64,000 nt of DNA, taken from NCBI GenBank assembly GCA_050084985.1, contig JBITNC010000001.1:213156001-213220000 (forward strand). The letters are read 5' to 3'. Under the pieces are notes generated by a model. That model searched no databases, had not been told where the DNA came from, and saw nothing but the letters and a program-made list of their open reading frames with translations. This DNA comes from Nageia nagi (taxonomy: Eukaryota > Pinophyta). The position numbers and the translations under genes are program-made. Below, piece after piece: positions 1 through 11,880 of the stretch; position 1 is the first letter of the stretch; the number at the start of each line of letters is the position of its first letter.

Positions 1-640
1 TATTAAGAGGAACAATGTTGATTCCATCATAGTTATTGTAGAGGAGACTTGGTCTTGTCTCATTGCTTCTAGGATTTGTGAGGCCCTAGAGCCATCTGAA
101 ATTACCCTATAGGAGATAATCTTGGTATGAACTCCATAGGTTAGAAAAAATGTTGTAATTGCAATTTATCATTGCTTATCAATACAATTACTTTTTATTA
201 TTGAAATATTGCTATTTACTCTCTATGCTTGGACATTGGAATTGGAAGCATTATTTCATTATCGAATTGCCATTTTTCCTTCTTAATCACAACATTAGAT
301 TTGGAGTGCTATTTTCATTATTAAATTTTTATTTTTCCTTTCCAACTAAAATTTTGGATTTGTGAAATATTTTTGCATTGTTAAAGTATCATTTTGCCTT
401 AGGTTGAAGTCATTGGAATACCAAAGATATTTCCTTGCTTTTATTTCATTATTGCTCATCATAGCTAGATGTTAGGGTTTGAAGGTATTTTTTGCAAGTT
501 TATTTTAATCTTTCATTCCTAACAAGTCATGGAATATTTTCTGGATGTTTGAGCATATTTTTTTCACTTTAAGAGCTATAATCTAAACATTCCTCTCCTA
601 GGGGACATTTGAGGAGTGAGCTTGGAAATAGCTCATCATA
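1..640 (+). mobile_element. Right-hand part of a chromovirus LTR (K1 family)
   Basis: This stretch matches the last 600 or so bases of the K1 5' LTR (about 32879-33490). It begins with the same TATTAAGAGGAA block, and the end near 'gctcatcat' corresponds to 'gctcttcat' in K1. No primer binding site follows it, so this is a solo LTR or a 3' LTR whose body lies left of the window. Short ORFs here are noise. Confidence 0.75.
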
Positions 641-1479
641 GCCCCCTTATTAGCTTAGTTGTAATATGATATACCTCTCAACATAGGAGGAATCCAAAGA
701 AAAGATAAAGGAACCTAGACAAGAAATATTTTAAGCAATATATATCAAGTATAGACATTAAATATCATAAGTTATGTAAACTATGAAAAGGATAAGATGT
801 CAAAGCTATTCTTGGTGACTTACCCACCAAGAGTATGAAGATAGATTACTAAGTTATGTGAACAACATGGATTCCCAACACATCATGTTTCCATGGATTT
901 TGATAAGATAGTTCTTCTCTTAAAGAGAAACAAATGATAAGAATACCCCTCCCTTACAAAGGAACAAATAATAAGGATGCCCCTCCCTTACAGAGAAATA
1001 AATGATAAGAATGGCTCTTCCTTATAGAGGAATCCAATGATAAGAGTATCCCTACCTTGCATAGGAAGCCATTGATAATATTAATCATATGATATGAAAA
1101 GCATTTTTATGATATGATAAGATATGTCAACTAGTTATGATACACATCATTTAATAGATAAGAATACTTTTGATAAGATATGATAAGAAATTTATGATAA
1201 GTGATATGTGATAAGTGAATATCAATAAATGACATGAAATTTTAGTAAAATAAATGTAAAAATAAGAAATAGATTACCTTTTTTATGTACATACCACTAC
1301 TAAGAAGAAAATCTTACAAAAATTCATAATTTTGATCTCTTTAATGCAATTATTTCAATTGGACTGTAATGATGTCACTTAGTTCATTATTAATTTTCCT
1401 AAAATGTTAGTGATAAGAAACATAAAAATGCATACATACAAAAAAAAAATATTAGACATAAAACCTTTGCAAATCCATA
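641..1479 (-). other. 3' untranslated remains of H1
   Basis: There is no coding signal here. On the minus strand this stretch follows the end of the H1 integrase. It is rich in GATAAG/CTTATC words, much like the CTTATCATG-rich 3' regions of T2 and T5, which suggests the 3' non-coding tail of H1. I could not find an H1 3' LTR. Confidence 0.45.
902..1073. repeat. 34-bp tandem repeat, about 5 copies
   Basis: Units start with GATAAG (or AATAAG) at about 902, 936, 970, 1004 and 1039. They share a core like 'cccctcccttacaaaggaa' with many substitutions. The array lies inside the presumed H1 3' non-coding tail. Confidence 0.75.
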
Positions 1480-2108
1480 GCATTGATTGGATTCCTTTAT
1501 TCTTAAACTTCAATTATGGATAATTTATATACCCCTTTTCCATAATTCGCAATGATAATATAAGGACCCATCTAGTTAGGTTCAAACTTACCTTTTTATT
1601 TTTTAAGGGTTTTGTATTGGAAATATTTTTTTTAAATACCAGGTCTCCTACCTTGAACTCTTTAGGTTGGATCTTTTTTCTATATGTTTTCTTGATTCTA
1701 GAGTGATAGATGCATAGGTGTTCTAGAGCATTCGCCCTTTTCTCATCTAAGGCCTCTAGTTATGCTAATATTTCTTTTCTTTTATCTTCATCAAGAATGA
1801 AACCATCTAATGAAATACATAAGGATGGGATTATTCCAATGGAACTACAAATTTATCACCAAACATTAAATAGAAAGGGGTTGCCCCTACGAAATTCCTT
1901 CTACTTGTTATAAAGGCCCATAAAACATAAGGAAGTTGTTCATGCCAATGTTTACCATACTTTTCAACAATTTTGGACAAGATAATTTTATAACTTTATT
2001 AGAGGCTTCCACTTGATCATTTTCTTAAGGATAATATGATGTAGAGAATTTTCTTTCAATATGATATTTATTACAAAAATATCTAACTTTATTACCTTTA
2101 AAACTTGT
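1480..2108 (-). pseudogene. H1 integrase, C-terminal part
   Basis: Read on the minus strand, this gives the second half of a Ty3/gypsy integrase. A 'YYP.EN.QVEASNK' block (usual form YYPQGNGQAEATNK) lies near 2030, followed by the helix and tail regions and a 'GPY'-type strand near 1570. The frame is broken by several stops and shifts. The piece joins directly to the integrase core at 10904-11250 once T1 is removed. It is a dead relic of the outer element H1. Confidence 0.8.
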
Positions 2109-2727
2109 TATCGACACCTAAAAGTGAATTATTATTTATTAAATAATTCATTTTAGATCTTTAATAATGTATTATATGAAAAGGGGTTCATTAATATCCA
2201 AAGTCATGTCAAAGCTATGTAATATGTCTCGTGGACCCTTGTGGCATGTACAAGAGGTCAAAAAGATCAAATTCATGTAATCTTGTATCATATATAAAGG
2301 CATCAATTGATGACTTTAAATTTTATGGGAAAATAAATATGAGGAGGACTCGAGAGATTATAGCACATGTTACATCATTTTATTATGTACAAATATTATT
2401 CTTAAGTTATATCTTATGTTTGCTATCTAATGATTCTTTCATTTGCTCATTGCTACATTCTTGATTGCATTTGTTATGTTGAATATTTTAGGTCGTTAGT
2501 GATGTACCTCTTTTAGGCCACCAATGGTGTGCAATTGAATGAATGTGTGTTCATATTTTGTCTATGTTGCTTCTAACAGAATGAACATGTGATCTAATTA
2601 AACACAAGTATCTTTTTGTTTTCTATTATTACCATATTTTAGATATATGCATCAATAAAAAATAAGTAAATCAATAGTGCATTAAATAACCCCTATAAAT
2701 AATTATATGCATTATTTTGGGTCTACA
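2109..2727 (+). repeat. T1 5' LTR
   Basis: The LTR pairs with 10283-10903. Its start 'TATCGACACC' has a G-to-A change in the usual TG; its end is 'GTCTACA'. A TATA box (TATATAAAGG) lies at 2291-2300, and a GGCCACCAATGGTGTGC box lies at 2516-2532. Confidence 0.9.
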
Positions 2728-2745
2728 TTTTGGTGTATCAATTTG
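2728..2745 (+). promoter_or_regulatory. T1 primer binding site
   Basis: Directly after the LTR comes TTTTGGTGTATCAATTTG. The TGG start is typical of a tRNA-complementary primer site. I cannot name the tRNA from the sequence alone. Confidence 0.6.
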
Positions 2746-2849
2746 CTCAATTCATTTTTCCCTTCTGGAAAGATCTTGCAAAACTTCTATATTAGATCTA
2801 TGCTATCAAAAGCATACATTATTGTTCCTATGCTATTAGTAGTATGGAC

Positions 2850-3890
2850 ATGGAGCATATTATGCCCCTTGTTCAGGAATTGAACCTAAATATGAGTGAA
2901 ATGTGAAAACAAATAGCAATAATGAAGAGTTCAAGCAATTCAACATCTAGTCTTGCTATCCAAGATGGGCCTTCTAATATCACATAATCATAAAGTATGG
3001 ATGAATATAATGGCATCTTCACTTCACCTTGATGGATGACATCTGCAATTTTCCCTACCACCAAACCACAAGGCACCCAAGTTTGAGATGTTTAGTGGTA
3101 AACAAGATCCCAAATAACATCTCATTAGCTTTTAGGAGGAGTGCTTACTATAGTTAGGATTGGAAGAGAAATTGATTGTAAAATTCTTCTCAATAAGTCT
3201 AAAAGAGTATGCTACTCAATGGTTCTATGCTCTTCCTAGTAATTTTATTGATTCATTCAATACCTTAGTCAAAGCATTTATGGGCCAATATAAGCATAAT
3301 ATCAAGGAGCAAAGTAATGTATTTGAATCATGTGCACTTGGAAAAAGAAGTAATGAAACCCTAGAGAAGTATATTCTATGCTTCAAAAAGGCATGGCAAT
3401 CTATTTGAAGTAAATTAGATGAAAATGATATTTGTGCTATTTTTTGTGAATCTATTGCACCTATCCTTCATTTGTATCCTCCTAGTTTTAAAGATATCAA
3501 TTTTAGTGTACTAATCCAGCATTTATTACAAAAAGAGAAGGTATTATTAGCTTTGGGTGAACTTAAGTATACACTTGATACTTTTATTAAAGCAATCACC
3601 AAACATATGCAAAGAAAGATGATAAGCCAATACATATGGTGAATATACCTATTTCTCCTCCAAAATCACAAAAGAGAATTCATATACATTCCCTATACAA
3701 CCAATCATTATTTTGAAATATTTAATGAAAAAAGTACTTTTACACCCCCTTGAATGTTCTTCTCATAATGATAATACCCCCTTGGAATGCTTTGATTCCA
3801 ATTGCACTTACCATCAAAGAAAAGGGCATTTTATAAATTTTTGCAAGATATTAGAGATAATAATATTAGAGGTTGTTGCATAAGGAAGTT
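2850..3890 (+). pseudogene. T1 gag
   Basis: An ATG at 2850 opens a Gag-like frame that then shifts; the best-preserved part is about 3160-3600. It holds the retrotransposon Gag block with 'WFYALPSNFIDSF' and 'QYKHNIK', which is nearly the same as in T2 and T5. A zinc-knuckle-like motif, CTYHQRKGHFINFC, lies at 3803-3844. Gag would form the particle shell that packages element RNA. Stops (for example after 'AWQSI' at 3408) and at least one frameshift make it non-functional. Confidence 0.8.
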
Positions 3891-4265
3891 ATAAAATTTA
3901 TGAAAGCCTTATCAACCAAGGACCTACAATCATTACTATCTCAATGGAAAAGGAGGTTTGTGCAAACTTGAGAAGAGAACAACCATGCCATGTTCAAAGC
4001 AAAACAAGTAAGTATCCCACCTAATCCTAAAGTTTATAGCATGATTGATCAATTGAAAAATACACCTACAAAAATCAATCTATATGATCTTATTTCTACT
4101 TCTCAAGTTCATAGGGATAAATTATATGCCTTATTTAAAAATGAAACTATCCCTACTAATATTTTAGTTGCTATATTATCTTAAAAAATTAAAATTATCA
4201 AGGAATGTGATGCTATTTCTTTTTACAAATATGAAAAGCTCAATCAAGAATTGTTAGATGAATGC

Positions 4266-4860
4266 TAAGCTTTATATATTACACCTATGATTGATGGATG
4301 GGCAGTTAAATAAATAATGGTAGATAATGTATTAGCTATAAATGTATGCTCTAATCATTTTTTGATTCAATTTCAAGCAAAAGTTGTAGAAATCCCTTAG
4401 AAGAAGTTGCTCTCAAAACTAGGTCTTATGATAGCTCATCAAAGAAACCATTGGGGACAATTACAATTATGATTACTATAGGTTTTAGGACTATAGTAGC
4501 AAAATTTTAGGTTATAGAGTCCAAGTTATCATATAACATGCTATTACGGAGATCTTAGATTCATGATGTGGATGTAGTATTATCCACATTATATGGAAGA
4601 TTGAAATTCAAATTCCAATATGAAGTACATACAATCATGGAAGATCCTAAATCATATGCACTTTGTAATGTTGTTAATTTTGAAGATCTTACCATGTTAC
4701 CACCATAATATAAGATAGAACCTTTGGAATGCCCTACATTGGGGAAAACTATAGAAACATAAGTACAGATCATGGAGAAAGGTATGGGAACTTACAAAAT
4801 TGATGACATGGGTCTCTTTGCATCAGTCAAAGATTTGGGATGACCATAGATGTTAGCCAT
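4266..4860 (+). pseudogene. T1 retropepsin (protease)
   Basis: The translated pieces 'IDGWAVK', 'MVDN' and, further on, 'DVDVVLSTLYGRLKF' follow the Tat protease layout of active-site loop and then an LLGRPWIHD-type strand. The active-site glycine after D-N is replaced. The protease would cut the Gag-Pol polyprotein. Multiple stops and shifts are present. About 850 bp of decayed linker follows before RT. Confidence 0.6.
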
Positions 4861-5699
4861 TAGTAGCATGATAGTGATGATGATAGTGATCAATCTTGCT
4901 CTACCTTATCTAAAATGTCAAACAAAATCTCTTCAATGGACATACCATCATCATTTGAACTGGGTAAGATATTTCCCTCTTCATTTGTTCATAAGTACAT
5001 GGTTCAAAATTGTAAATATAAAGAGGGGGGTTTAGGAAAATATAAATAAGGAATGCCTACTTTCCTTGATACTTATAAGGCTCAAATGACCAAAATAAGC
5101 TTGGGTATTGATGATTAAGTAAAACAAAAATTGAGTCCTATTAAATTTGTTAAAGAGTGCAATTTCATAGAATTATCAGATGATATTGATGTAGATACAT
5201 GAATTGATGATTCTATACCTCTTGAATTTGATTATTTCATTACTGATGATGATCTTCTTAAATACTTGGGGCCACACTTAGAATTACCCAAATCTAATGA
5301 AAAATGCAAAGTAGCCTATATATTTAATGAGTATACTTACTTTGGTCAAGAGATCAATTTTCATAAAGTATTATAGGTCCAACCCTTAGATTCAGCTAAT
5401 GATGTTGTACCAAATATTGAAGAGCTACCATATTTATTATAAAAGAAATAAGATCTTACATTTCCATAAGAAGAGTTTATACACATTAATATTGGCATTT
5501 CAAATGATGAAAGGTGGATACAAATTGGAGCAACCCTACCTCCTCCATAATAAGAAAGGTACAAAAATAAATTCATTGAATATTCTAAGAATTTTTCTTG
5601 GTCTTATGATGAGATGCTAGGTTTAGATTCTTCATTTTTTATGCATAATTTACCATTAAAAAAGGGAGCCAAGTCAATCAAATAAAAATCAAGAAATAT

Positions 5700-6790
5700 G
5701 CATCCTTCCAAGGCATTACTAGTCAAGAAAGAGATTGAGAAATATTTGAATGCTAGATTCATAAGGCCAATTGACTATTCCGAATGGTTGGCTAACATTA
5801 TCCCTATTTCTAAACCAATTGGTAAGATTTGAGTATGTATTGATTTTTATGATATTAATGATGCTTGTACAAAACATGATTTTTGATTTTCTAATATTGA
5901 TATGATTGTTGATACTATAATTGGTCATGATACATTATAATTTATGGATGGATTTTTTGGCTATAATAGAATACTGATTAACCTTGCTAACAAACATAAA
6001 ATAAATTTTACTACCCCTTGGGTTAATTTTTGTTGGAAGGTTATGTCTTTTGGACTTTAAAATGTAGGAGATACATATCAAAAAGCAATGGTCACCATGT
6101 TTCATGAGCACATTCACAAAACTATGGAGGCATATGTTGATGATATTATAGTCAAATCTAAACAAGGATAATATCATCTAAAAGTGCTTGAAGAGGTATT
6201 CACCATTTTACAAAGGTAGAAACTAAGAATTAAACATCAAAAATGTGTACTTGGTGTTAATTTTGGTAAATTATTAGGGTTCATGATTTCTAATTGAGGA
6301 ATAGAATTAGAATCTAAGAAGGTTAAAGCTATTGTTAGTTTGCCTCCACCCAAAAACTTGCAACAATTAAGGAGCCTCCAAGGTAAAATAAATTTAGTTA
6401 TAAGATTCATTTCACAACTTGGAGACAAATGTAGGCCATTCACCCATTTTTCTCAAAAAGGATGTCAAGTTTATATTAGATGACAATTGTCAAAAAGTAT
6501 TTGAGGATATCAAACAATACTTGCTTAATCCACCTATCCTAGTGCCCATGGATTTCTCAAAACCTACTTATTTATACATCTTAGACACATTATATGCACT
6601 AGGAATAATGCTTTATCAAAAAGATATAGAAAATAAGGAAAAAATCATCTATTATCTTAGCAAAACATTGATTGATTATTAGACTAGATACACTCCTATG
6701 GAAACTTTTTGCTATGGCAGTATCTTCATTACTAAAACATTGAGGCATTATTTATTATATTAAAGTACATTTGTTGTTAGACCTATTAAC
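5700..6790 (+). pseudogene. T1 reverse transcriptase and first RNase H
   Basis: RT starts with 'LVKKEIEKYLNARFIRPIDYSEW' spread over about 5715-5790. It continues through the fingers and palm to an intact YVDD catalytic motif at 6133-6144. The connected RNase H (gRNH) lies at about 6419-6770, with 'FEDIKQYLLNPPILVPMDF' and a later 'YYLSKTLIDY'. These would make and trim the cDNA. RT contains TAA, TGA and TAG stops at positions where relatives have amino acids, so the copy is dead. The T5 RT gives the closest comparison. Confidence 0.85.
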
Positions 6791-7059
6791 CCATTTAAAT
6801 ATCATATGGATAAGTACCATCTATCAGGTAAACTTGTAAAATGACTAATATTATTAAAGAAATTCAACATCAATCCAGGCCATCATAGATTTGATAGCTA
6901 ATTTCCCTAAAGATCAAGAGTCATTCATCCACAAAGAATTTTTAACTAAATTTTAAGGTAGTTCACATCACTAGTGGCATATAGACCTACTAGAAGGTCA
7001 TCAATGGTGTGACTTTGATGAGATATCAATCCCTAATGACTACATATGCCTCATAGAAG

Positions 7060-7470
7060 ATGAGCCTACTATTTGGATCTTATATTTTGATCATTCAAAA
7101 TGATCCCATGGAGTATGAGTATGTATTATCTTAGTATCTCCCAAAAATAAGGTAATCCCTATGTCTTTAAAACCTAGTTTTAATTGCACAAATAATATGG
7201 CTAAATATGAGGTACTAATATTAGGATTGAAGCTGCTATCAATTTGAAAATCAAGGATATTGAGATATATAGGGATTCATAGCTTGTTTTCAAAGTGCAA
7301 GGTTTATTTGATACTAAGGATGAGAAGTTAAAACCTTATAGACTTGTGGTGACTAATTTATTGGATCAATTTGATAGATAAACTATTAAGAATATTTCAA
7401 GAACTAATAATAGGTATGCAAATGCAATTGCAAGTGTAACCTTTCTAGTACCAATTGAGATTGAAGATGA
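7060..7470 (+). pseudogene. T1 second, plant-type RNase H (aRNH)
   Basis: The run 'FNCTNNMAKYEVLILGL', with an upstream 'FDHSK' strand and a downstream 'DEKLKPYRLVVTNLL' and 'NAIASV' tail, is the archaeal/plant-type RNase H that marks Tat retrotransposons. It lies after the RT-linked RNase H and before integrase. One small frameshift and several stops break it. Confidence 0.8.
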
Positions 7471-7539
7471 AGAGACTATCCTCATAATTCATAACTTAAA
7501 ATATCCTTCATACATAGATCATATGCATGAGATTTAGGA

Positions 7540-8822
7540 TTTTCTTATTATGAAAGAAAATGATTTTCAAAATTGGTACTTTGATATCAATAATTATTTG
7601 AAAAATCAAACAATTCTTGAAAATTTTGATAGAAATGAAAAAGTGAGATTGAAAAGAACCAGAGTAAGATATGTGATCATTAGGAAAGTCTTATATGGGA
7701 GGTCCTTTGATGGTACATTATTGAGATGTCTGACATAAGATGAGATAGCTAATACCTTAGAATAAACTCACAATGGTCTATGTGGTGGTCACTTCCATGC
7801 AAAAGCACTACACACCAAAATCTTGAAGATTGGATATTATTGGCCTAGTATGGAAGAGGATTGTAAAGTTCATGTAAAAACTTGTTTACAATGCTAAAAA
7901 CATGTTAACTTAGAGAAATAACCTACAAAATAATTATATTCTATTATTTTTCCATGGCCATTTTCTACTTGGGGCATAGATTTGATTGGTATAATTAATC
8001 CTCACTCTAGGGAAGGAAACAAATTTGTCATCACAACTACATAATTTTCCACCAAGTTGGTGGAAGCTATTCCAATGAAATTAGTTACTCAAGTTAAATT
8101 CATTGCATTCCTCATCAAAATATCATCAAAAGGTTTGGTGTACCATAAATATTAATCATGGAAAATAGCCCAAATTTCAAAGGTAAATATATGAAGGCAT
8201 TTTGTAAGAAGTTTCACATTACACAAACCTTCTATTCCATCTATTACCCTCAAGGAAATGGTCAAGTTGAAGCTACAAATAATAAACTCAAAAGTATACT
8301 TGCCAAGATATGAGATAGATATAAGAGAGATTAGCATGAGCAGTTTCCATATGCATTATAGGAATATAAAAAAAGTATCCATATAGCCACTAGGGCAACA
8401 CTATTCTCATTGGTGTATGGATATGAGGCCATTGTCTCACTTGAGTTGGAGATCCCCTCCCTTAAGATTTCCTTACAAGGTGACATATCCAATGAAGATG
8501 CAAGAAAATCAAGGTTGTAATAGTTTGAATCACTATATGAGAAGAGGATCAAATCCATTGAACATCAAAAGGTATACCATGCAAAACTCAAGAGAGTATT
8601 TGAAAAGAAAATTAAAGCAAAGGAGTTCAAGGTAGGGGATCTAGTGTTGAAAGAAAAAAATAATAAATGATGAAGCAAAAGGCAATTTTGAGACCAATTG
8701 GCTTGGCCCATATGTTATAATTGAAGCAATAGGATCAACTGCATGTAGAATATCATCCATGGATGGTAAACAAGAACCAATTACATTCAATTCCATCCAT
8801 CTTAAATGCTTCTATGCTTAGA
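7540..8822 (+). pseudogene. T1 integrase
   Basis: In order there is a linker ('WYFDINNYLKN'), then an H2C2 zinc-binding domain near 7768-7900 with 'GGHFHAKALHTKI' and 'YYWPSME'. The catalytic core starts with 'WPFSTWGIDLIG' near 7950. A 'FYSIYYPQGNGQVEATNN'-like block lies near 8230-8285, and a C-terminal tail ends near 8820. Integrase would join the cDNA to the chromosome. Frameshifts from about 8100 onward spread the domain over all three frames. Confidence 0.85.
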
Positions 8823-10282
8823 GATGATAGCTCTATGCCTTGCAAAACATAGAATTCATGAGCAAAAGCACACAAACTTTTATTTTTACAAAATCTATAG
8901 ATTCCCATGGTGTTAGTAGCATGCACTACAAGTAGGATGCTAATGATATAAAAAAAAAGGATGGAAGAATATTATCAAAAAATAGGTATTATCTCCTCTT
9001 ATATACTTCATTCTACATTATGCACTACATTTCTCACAAGCTCTAAACCAAAATGATCTCCTCCATGTATTATTGACTCATGACTATTACTTACCTAAAA
9101 ATGTGATGGATTTGGGCTTTGGCATGTGTGGCATGCTTCACACATGTGAGAAACCTACACCCCTTCCACCCTTTATAACATCAACTAGGGGTAATATCAT
9201 ATTTAGTTGCAAGCATAATACAATAATAGATATTAAAGAATAGAAGGTAAAATAATTTTATTTTTATAGAATTTAATGACTTCTATTCCACCAGTAATGT
9301 GCATGACTATTAGAATGATTCCAATAGCATGAAAAAAAATGATGATATTCTAATATCTACAAATCTTGGACATAACATGCAAGATCTTCAATGGCCAACA
9401 ACATGGCTAGTGAGAGTTCACTCACTTAAAAGTAAATAGATGATGCATACATGAGAAAGTTGTTGAGATTAGATCATTTCCAATGTATGATACAACTTAC
9501 TTGGTATCCATATGGTTTTGGTTTGAACCAATCTAAAGCATAATGTCTTTAGATCATCAACATAAAATCTATGATCACCAATTACCATCAATATAGCTAG
9601 TGAGATTTTACTCACTTAAAAGATGAAATTGATGATGTAGTCATTAGTAGATTATTAACATTGACTTATCATTAATGGATGACATAACTCACTATGCATC
9701 CAAACTATTTTTATTACTAATAATTCATTATAGGTATCTATATCCTAAAGAGCAAAAGAAAATATAGAGAATTCCATGTCGTCAATGGTGTGCACACTAT
9801 TCCTTATGCTACCAAAGCATCCATTTCATCATCATCTCACTATAGTCAAAGAGTTTTCCTTCTATTTTAAGGCATGGTTATAATTATGAATGGTTTTTGA
9901 GTATCAAAAATGACAAAATGACCAAATTAATAGTTAAAGTAGTATAAGGGGCAAAATCACATCTTCCATTTCCATAGCTGGATTTGGGACCATCTACCTA
10001 CATCATCACAGTCATTTCCATCATCTACACAATATTATTCATGGAGAAAGAGTCTTCACCAAATTTTTCCTTGGTTGCACTAGTAAAGGACCTTTCCTAG
10101 GGCATCCAAGTCAAAAAGGGGTAGTAATGGACCCTCAACATCACCATTATATGCATTCATCATCTTTAACAATAAGGAGTAGTACTATAAAGAGTTTAAA
10201 GTTCTTAAAAACTTTTCTTCTACACTTCTTCTTTGGACATGTAATTTCATGGCTTCAATCACATCTCCAAAGAGGGGAAAAA
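8823..10282 (+). other. T1 3' non-coding region and polypurine tract
   Basis: No gene is visible. A CATGTCGTCAATGGTGTGC box lies at 9776-9794. The region ends with a polypurine tract, AAGAGGGGAAAAA, at about 10269-10282, next to the 3' LTR. Confidence 0.7.
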
Positions 10283-10903
10283 TGTAGATGCTTAAAACTA
10301 AATTATTATTTATTAAATAATTTATTTTAGAGCTTCAATGATGTATTATATGAAAAGGGGTTAAATGATACCCAAATTCATGTCAAAGCTATGTAATATG
10401 TCTCATGGACCCTTGTGGCATGTACAAGAGGTCAAAAAGATCAAAGTCATGTAAACTTATATGATATATAAAGGCATCAATTAATGACCTTAAATTTTAT
10501 AGGAAAATGAATATGAGGAGGACTCTAGAGAGATTCTAGCACATGTTACATCACTCTATTGTGCAAAAATATTATTCTTAAGTTATATCTTATATTTTCT
10601 ATCTAATGATTCTTTCATTTACTCATTGCTACATTTTTTATTGCATTTGTTATATTGAATATTTTAGGTCATTAGTGATGTACCTCTTTTAGGCCACCAA
10701 TGGTGTGCAATTGAATGAATGTATGCTCATCTTTAGTCTATGTTGCTTCTAACAAAATGAACATGTGATCTAATTAAACATAAGTATCTTTTTGTTCTTT
10801 GTTATTTCCATATTTCAGATATATGCATCAATAAGAAATAAGTAGACCAATAGTATATTAATTAAACCCCATAAATAATTATATGCATTATTTTGTGTCT
10901 ACA
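10283..10903 (+). repeat. T1 3' LTR
   Basis: The LTR starts TGTAGATGC and ends TCTACA. A TATA box lies at 10465-10474, and a second copy of the GGCCACCAATGGTGTGC box lies at 10692-10708. It is very similar to the 5' LTR over its whole length. Confidence 0.92.
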
Positions 10904-10908
10904 CTTGT

Positions 10909-11250
10909 AACATTATCAGTAAATAGTTTAGAAGGACCACCATATATAGAAATGATGTATTCAATTTAAAATTCAACAATCTTACATCCTTTTGCTGACT
11001 TCATAGGGATAACCTCCACCTACTTTATGAATTATTCTATAGCTATAATGATAAACTTATGTCCATCTATTGAAATAGGGTTAATTTTACTAATAAAATC
11101 AAGTGCCCAAGTAGAAAAAGGCCAAGGAGAAATAATAGAGTGCAATCCTTGAGATGGTAAAGGTTTAAGCTTAGCATTGTTTTAACATTATTCACATTTC
11201 TTGATATGCAATTTATAATCTTAAAGCATAGTAGGCCCATAATTACCTAT
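10909..11250 (-). pseudogene. H1 integrase, catalytic core
   Basis: The minus-strand translation gives 'SPWPFSTWALDFISKINP', then 'KFIIIAIE' and 'IYGGPSKLFTDNVT'. These are the start of the integrase core and its second catalytic Asp region (usual form ITDNG). It lies between the T1 and T2 insertions and continues into 1480-2108 on one side and 19321 on the other. Confidence 0.85.
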
Positions 11251-11370
11251 TGTTAACACATAAAAATGATTTTATGTTTTTAAATCAATAAATTAATGAA
11301 ATATGCTTGGCCTAACTATATGTCTTGAATGTACTAAAGTGATAATATCAATGTTTGGCTTGAATATGAA

Positions 11371-11475
11371 TATTGCATGGGTTATCTTGAATATTGCATG
11401 GGTTATCTTAAATATTGCATGGGTTATCTTGAATATTGCATGGTTTATCTTGAGTATTGCATGAATTATCTTGTT
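11371..11475 (+). repeat. 21-bp minisatellite in T2 LTR, 5 copies
   Basis: The unit is TATTGCATGGGTTATCTTGAA, with slight change in the last copies. The same five copies occur in the 3' LTR at 18541-18645. The T5 LTRs have about one unit in the same place. The expansion therefore predates the insertion of T2. Confidence 0.9.
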
Positions 11476-11559
11476 TATTGATGTTTTTATCTTAAATCTT
11501 GTGAATTAACCTTATTTATGTGGATGCATGCCGACCTATGGGTGGTATTATCTATTATC

Positions 11560-11662
11560 TATATAAATAAGGGATCTAATAGTAAGTCCACAACAACAAG
11601 GATACACATGATCCCGCGTATGGTCTTGTAAGTGGCTACCCCTTAAGGTATCTCTCGATACC
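11560..11662 (+). promoter_or_regulatory. T2 LTR TATA box and downstream hairpin
   Basis: A TATATAAATAA box lies at 11560-11570. Starting 87 bp downstream, GGTATC-TCTC-GATACC (11647-11662) can form a 6-bp stem. The T5 LTR has GGTGTC-TCTT-GACACC at the same distance from its TATA box, so one base pair changed on both sides. Confidence 0.65.
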
Positions 11663-11800
11663 ACCTACAAGGCTGTGGTTTGTGTGCTTCCTTACACGAG
11701 CTCTCCTGACATCTGCGATCACTTCTAATATTATACTGCTATCTAAGATATCTATACTGAAGATCTGGACCTAACCGAGAGGTCAAACCTATCAAACTAA

Positions 11801-11880
11801 GGCCACTGGCACTCCTTTGTGAACAGAAGAACACCATCGACACTCTTATACCACTGAAATAGACCACCTGTGGTCCTCTT
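11801..11880 (+). promoter_or_regulatory. Three CCAYCGGTG-type boxes in T2 LTR
   Basis: GGCCACTGGCACTCCTTT (11801), ACACCATCGACACTCTTA (11831) and GACCACCTGTGGTCCTCTT (11862) are spaced about 30 bp apart. The third contains the perfect palindrome GACCACCTGTGGTC. Similar triple sets occur in the LTRs of T5 and T4. Confidence 0.6.

Larger units (their letters stand above)
2109..10903 (+). mobile_element. T1, full-structure Tat-type LTR retrotransposon
   Basis: Two LTRs (2109-2727 and 10283-10903) flank gag, protease, RT, RNase H, a second plant-type RNase H and integrase in the order RT-gRNH-aRNH-IN. The 5-bp target duplication CTTGT is perfect (2104-2108 and 10904-10908). The target is the integrase of minus-strand H1. 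All reading frames are broken by stops and shifts, so the copy is inactive. The extra RNase H and the domain order place it in the Tat/Ogre branch of Ty3/gypsy, which is known only from plants. Confidence 0.92.

Noticed and set aside
902-1073. CRISPR-like array of spaced repeats
   Set aside because: The units are contiguous tandem repeats without unique spacers, in plant DNA.
2109-10903. Reading the many stops of T1 as a sign of a different genetic code or programmed readthrough
   Set aside because: TAA, TGA and TAG all occur, frameshifts are common, and sister elements have sense codons at the same places. Ordinary decay explains this.
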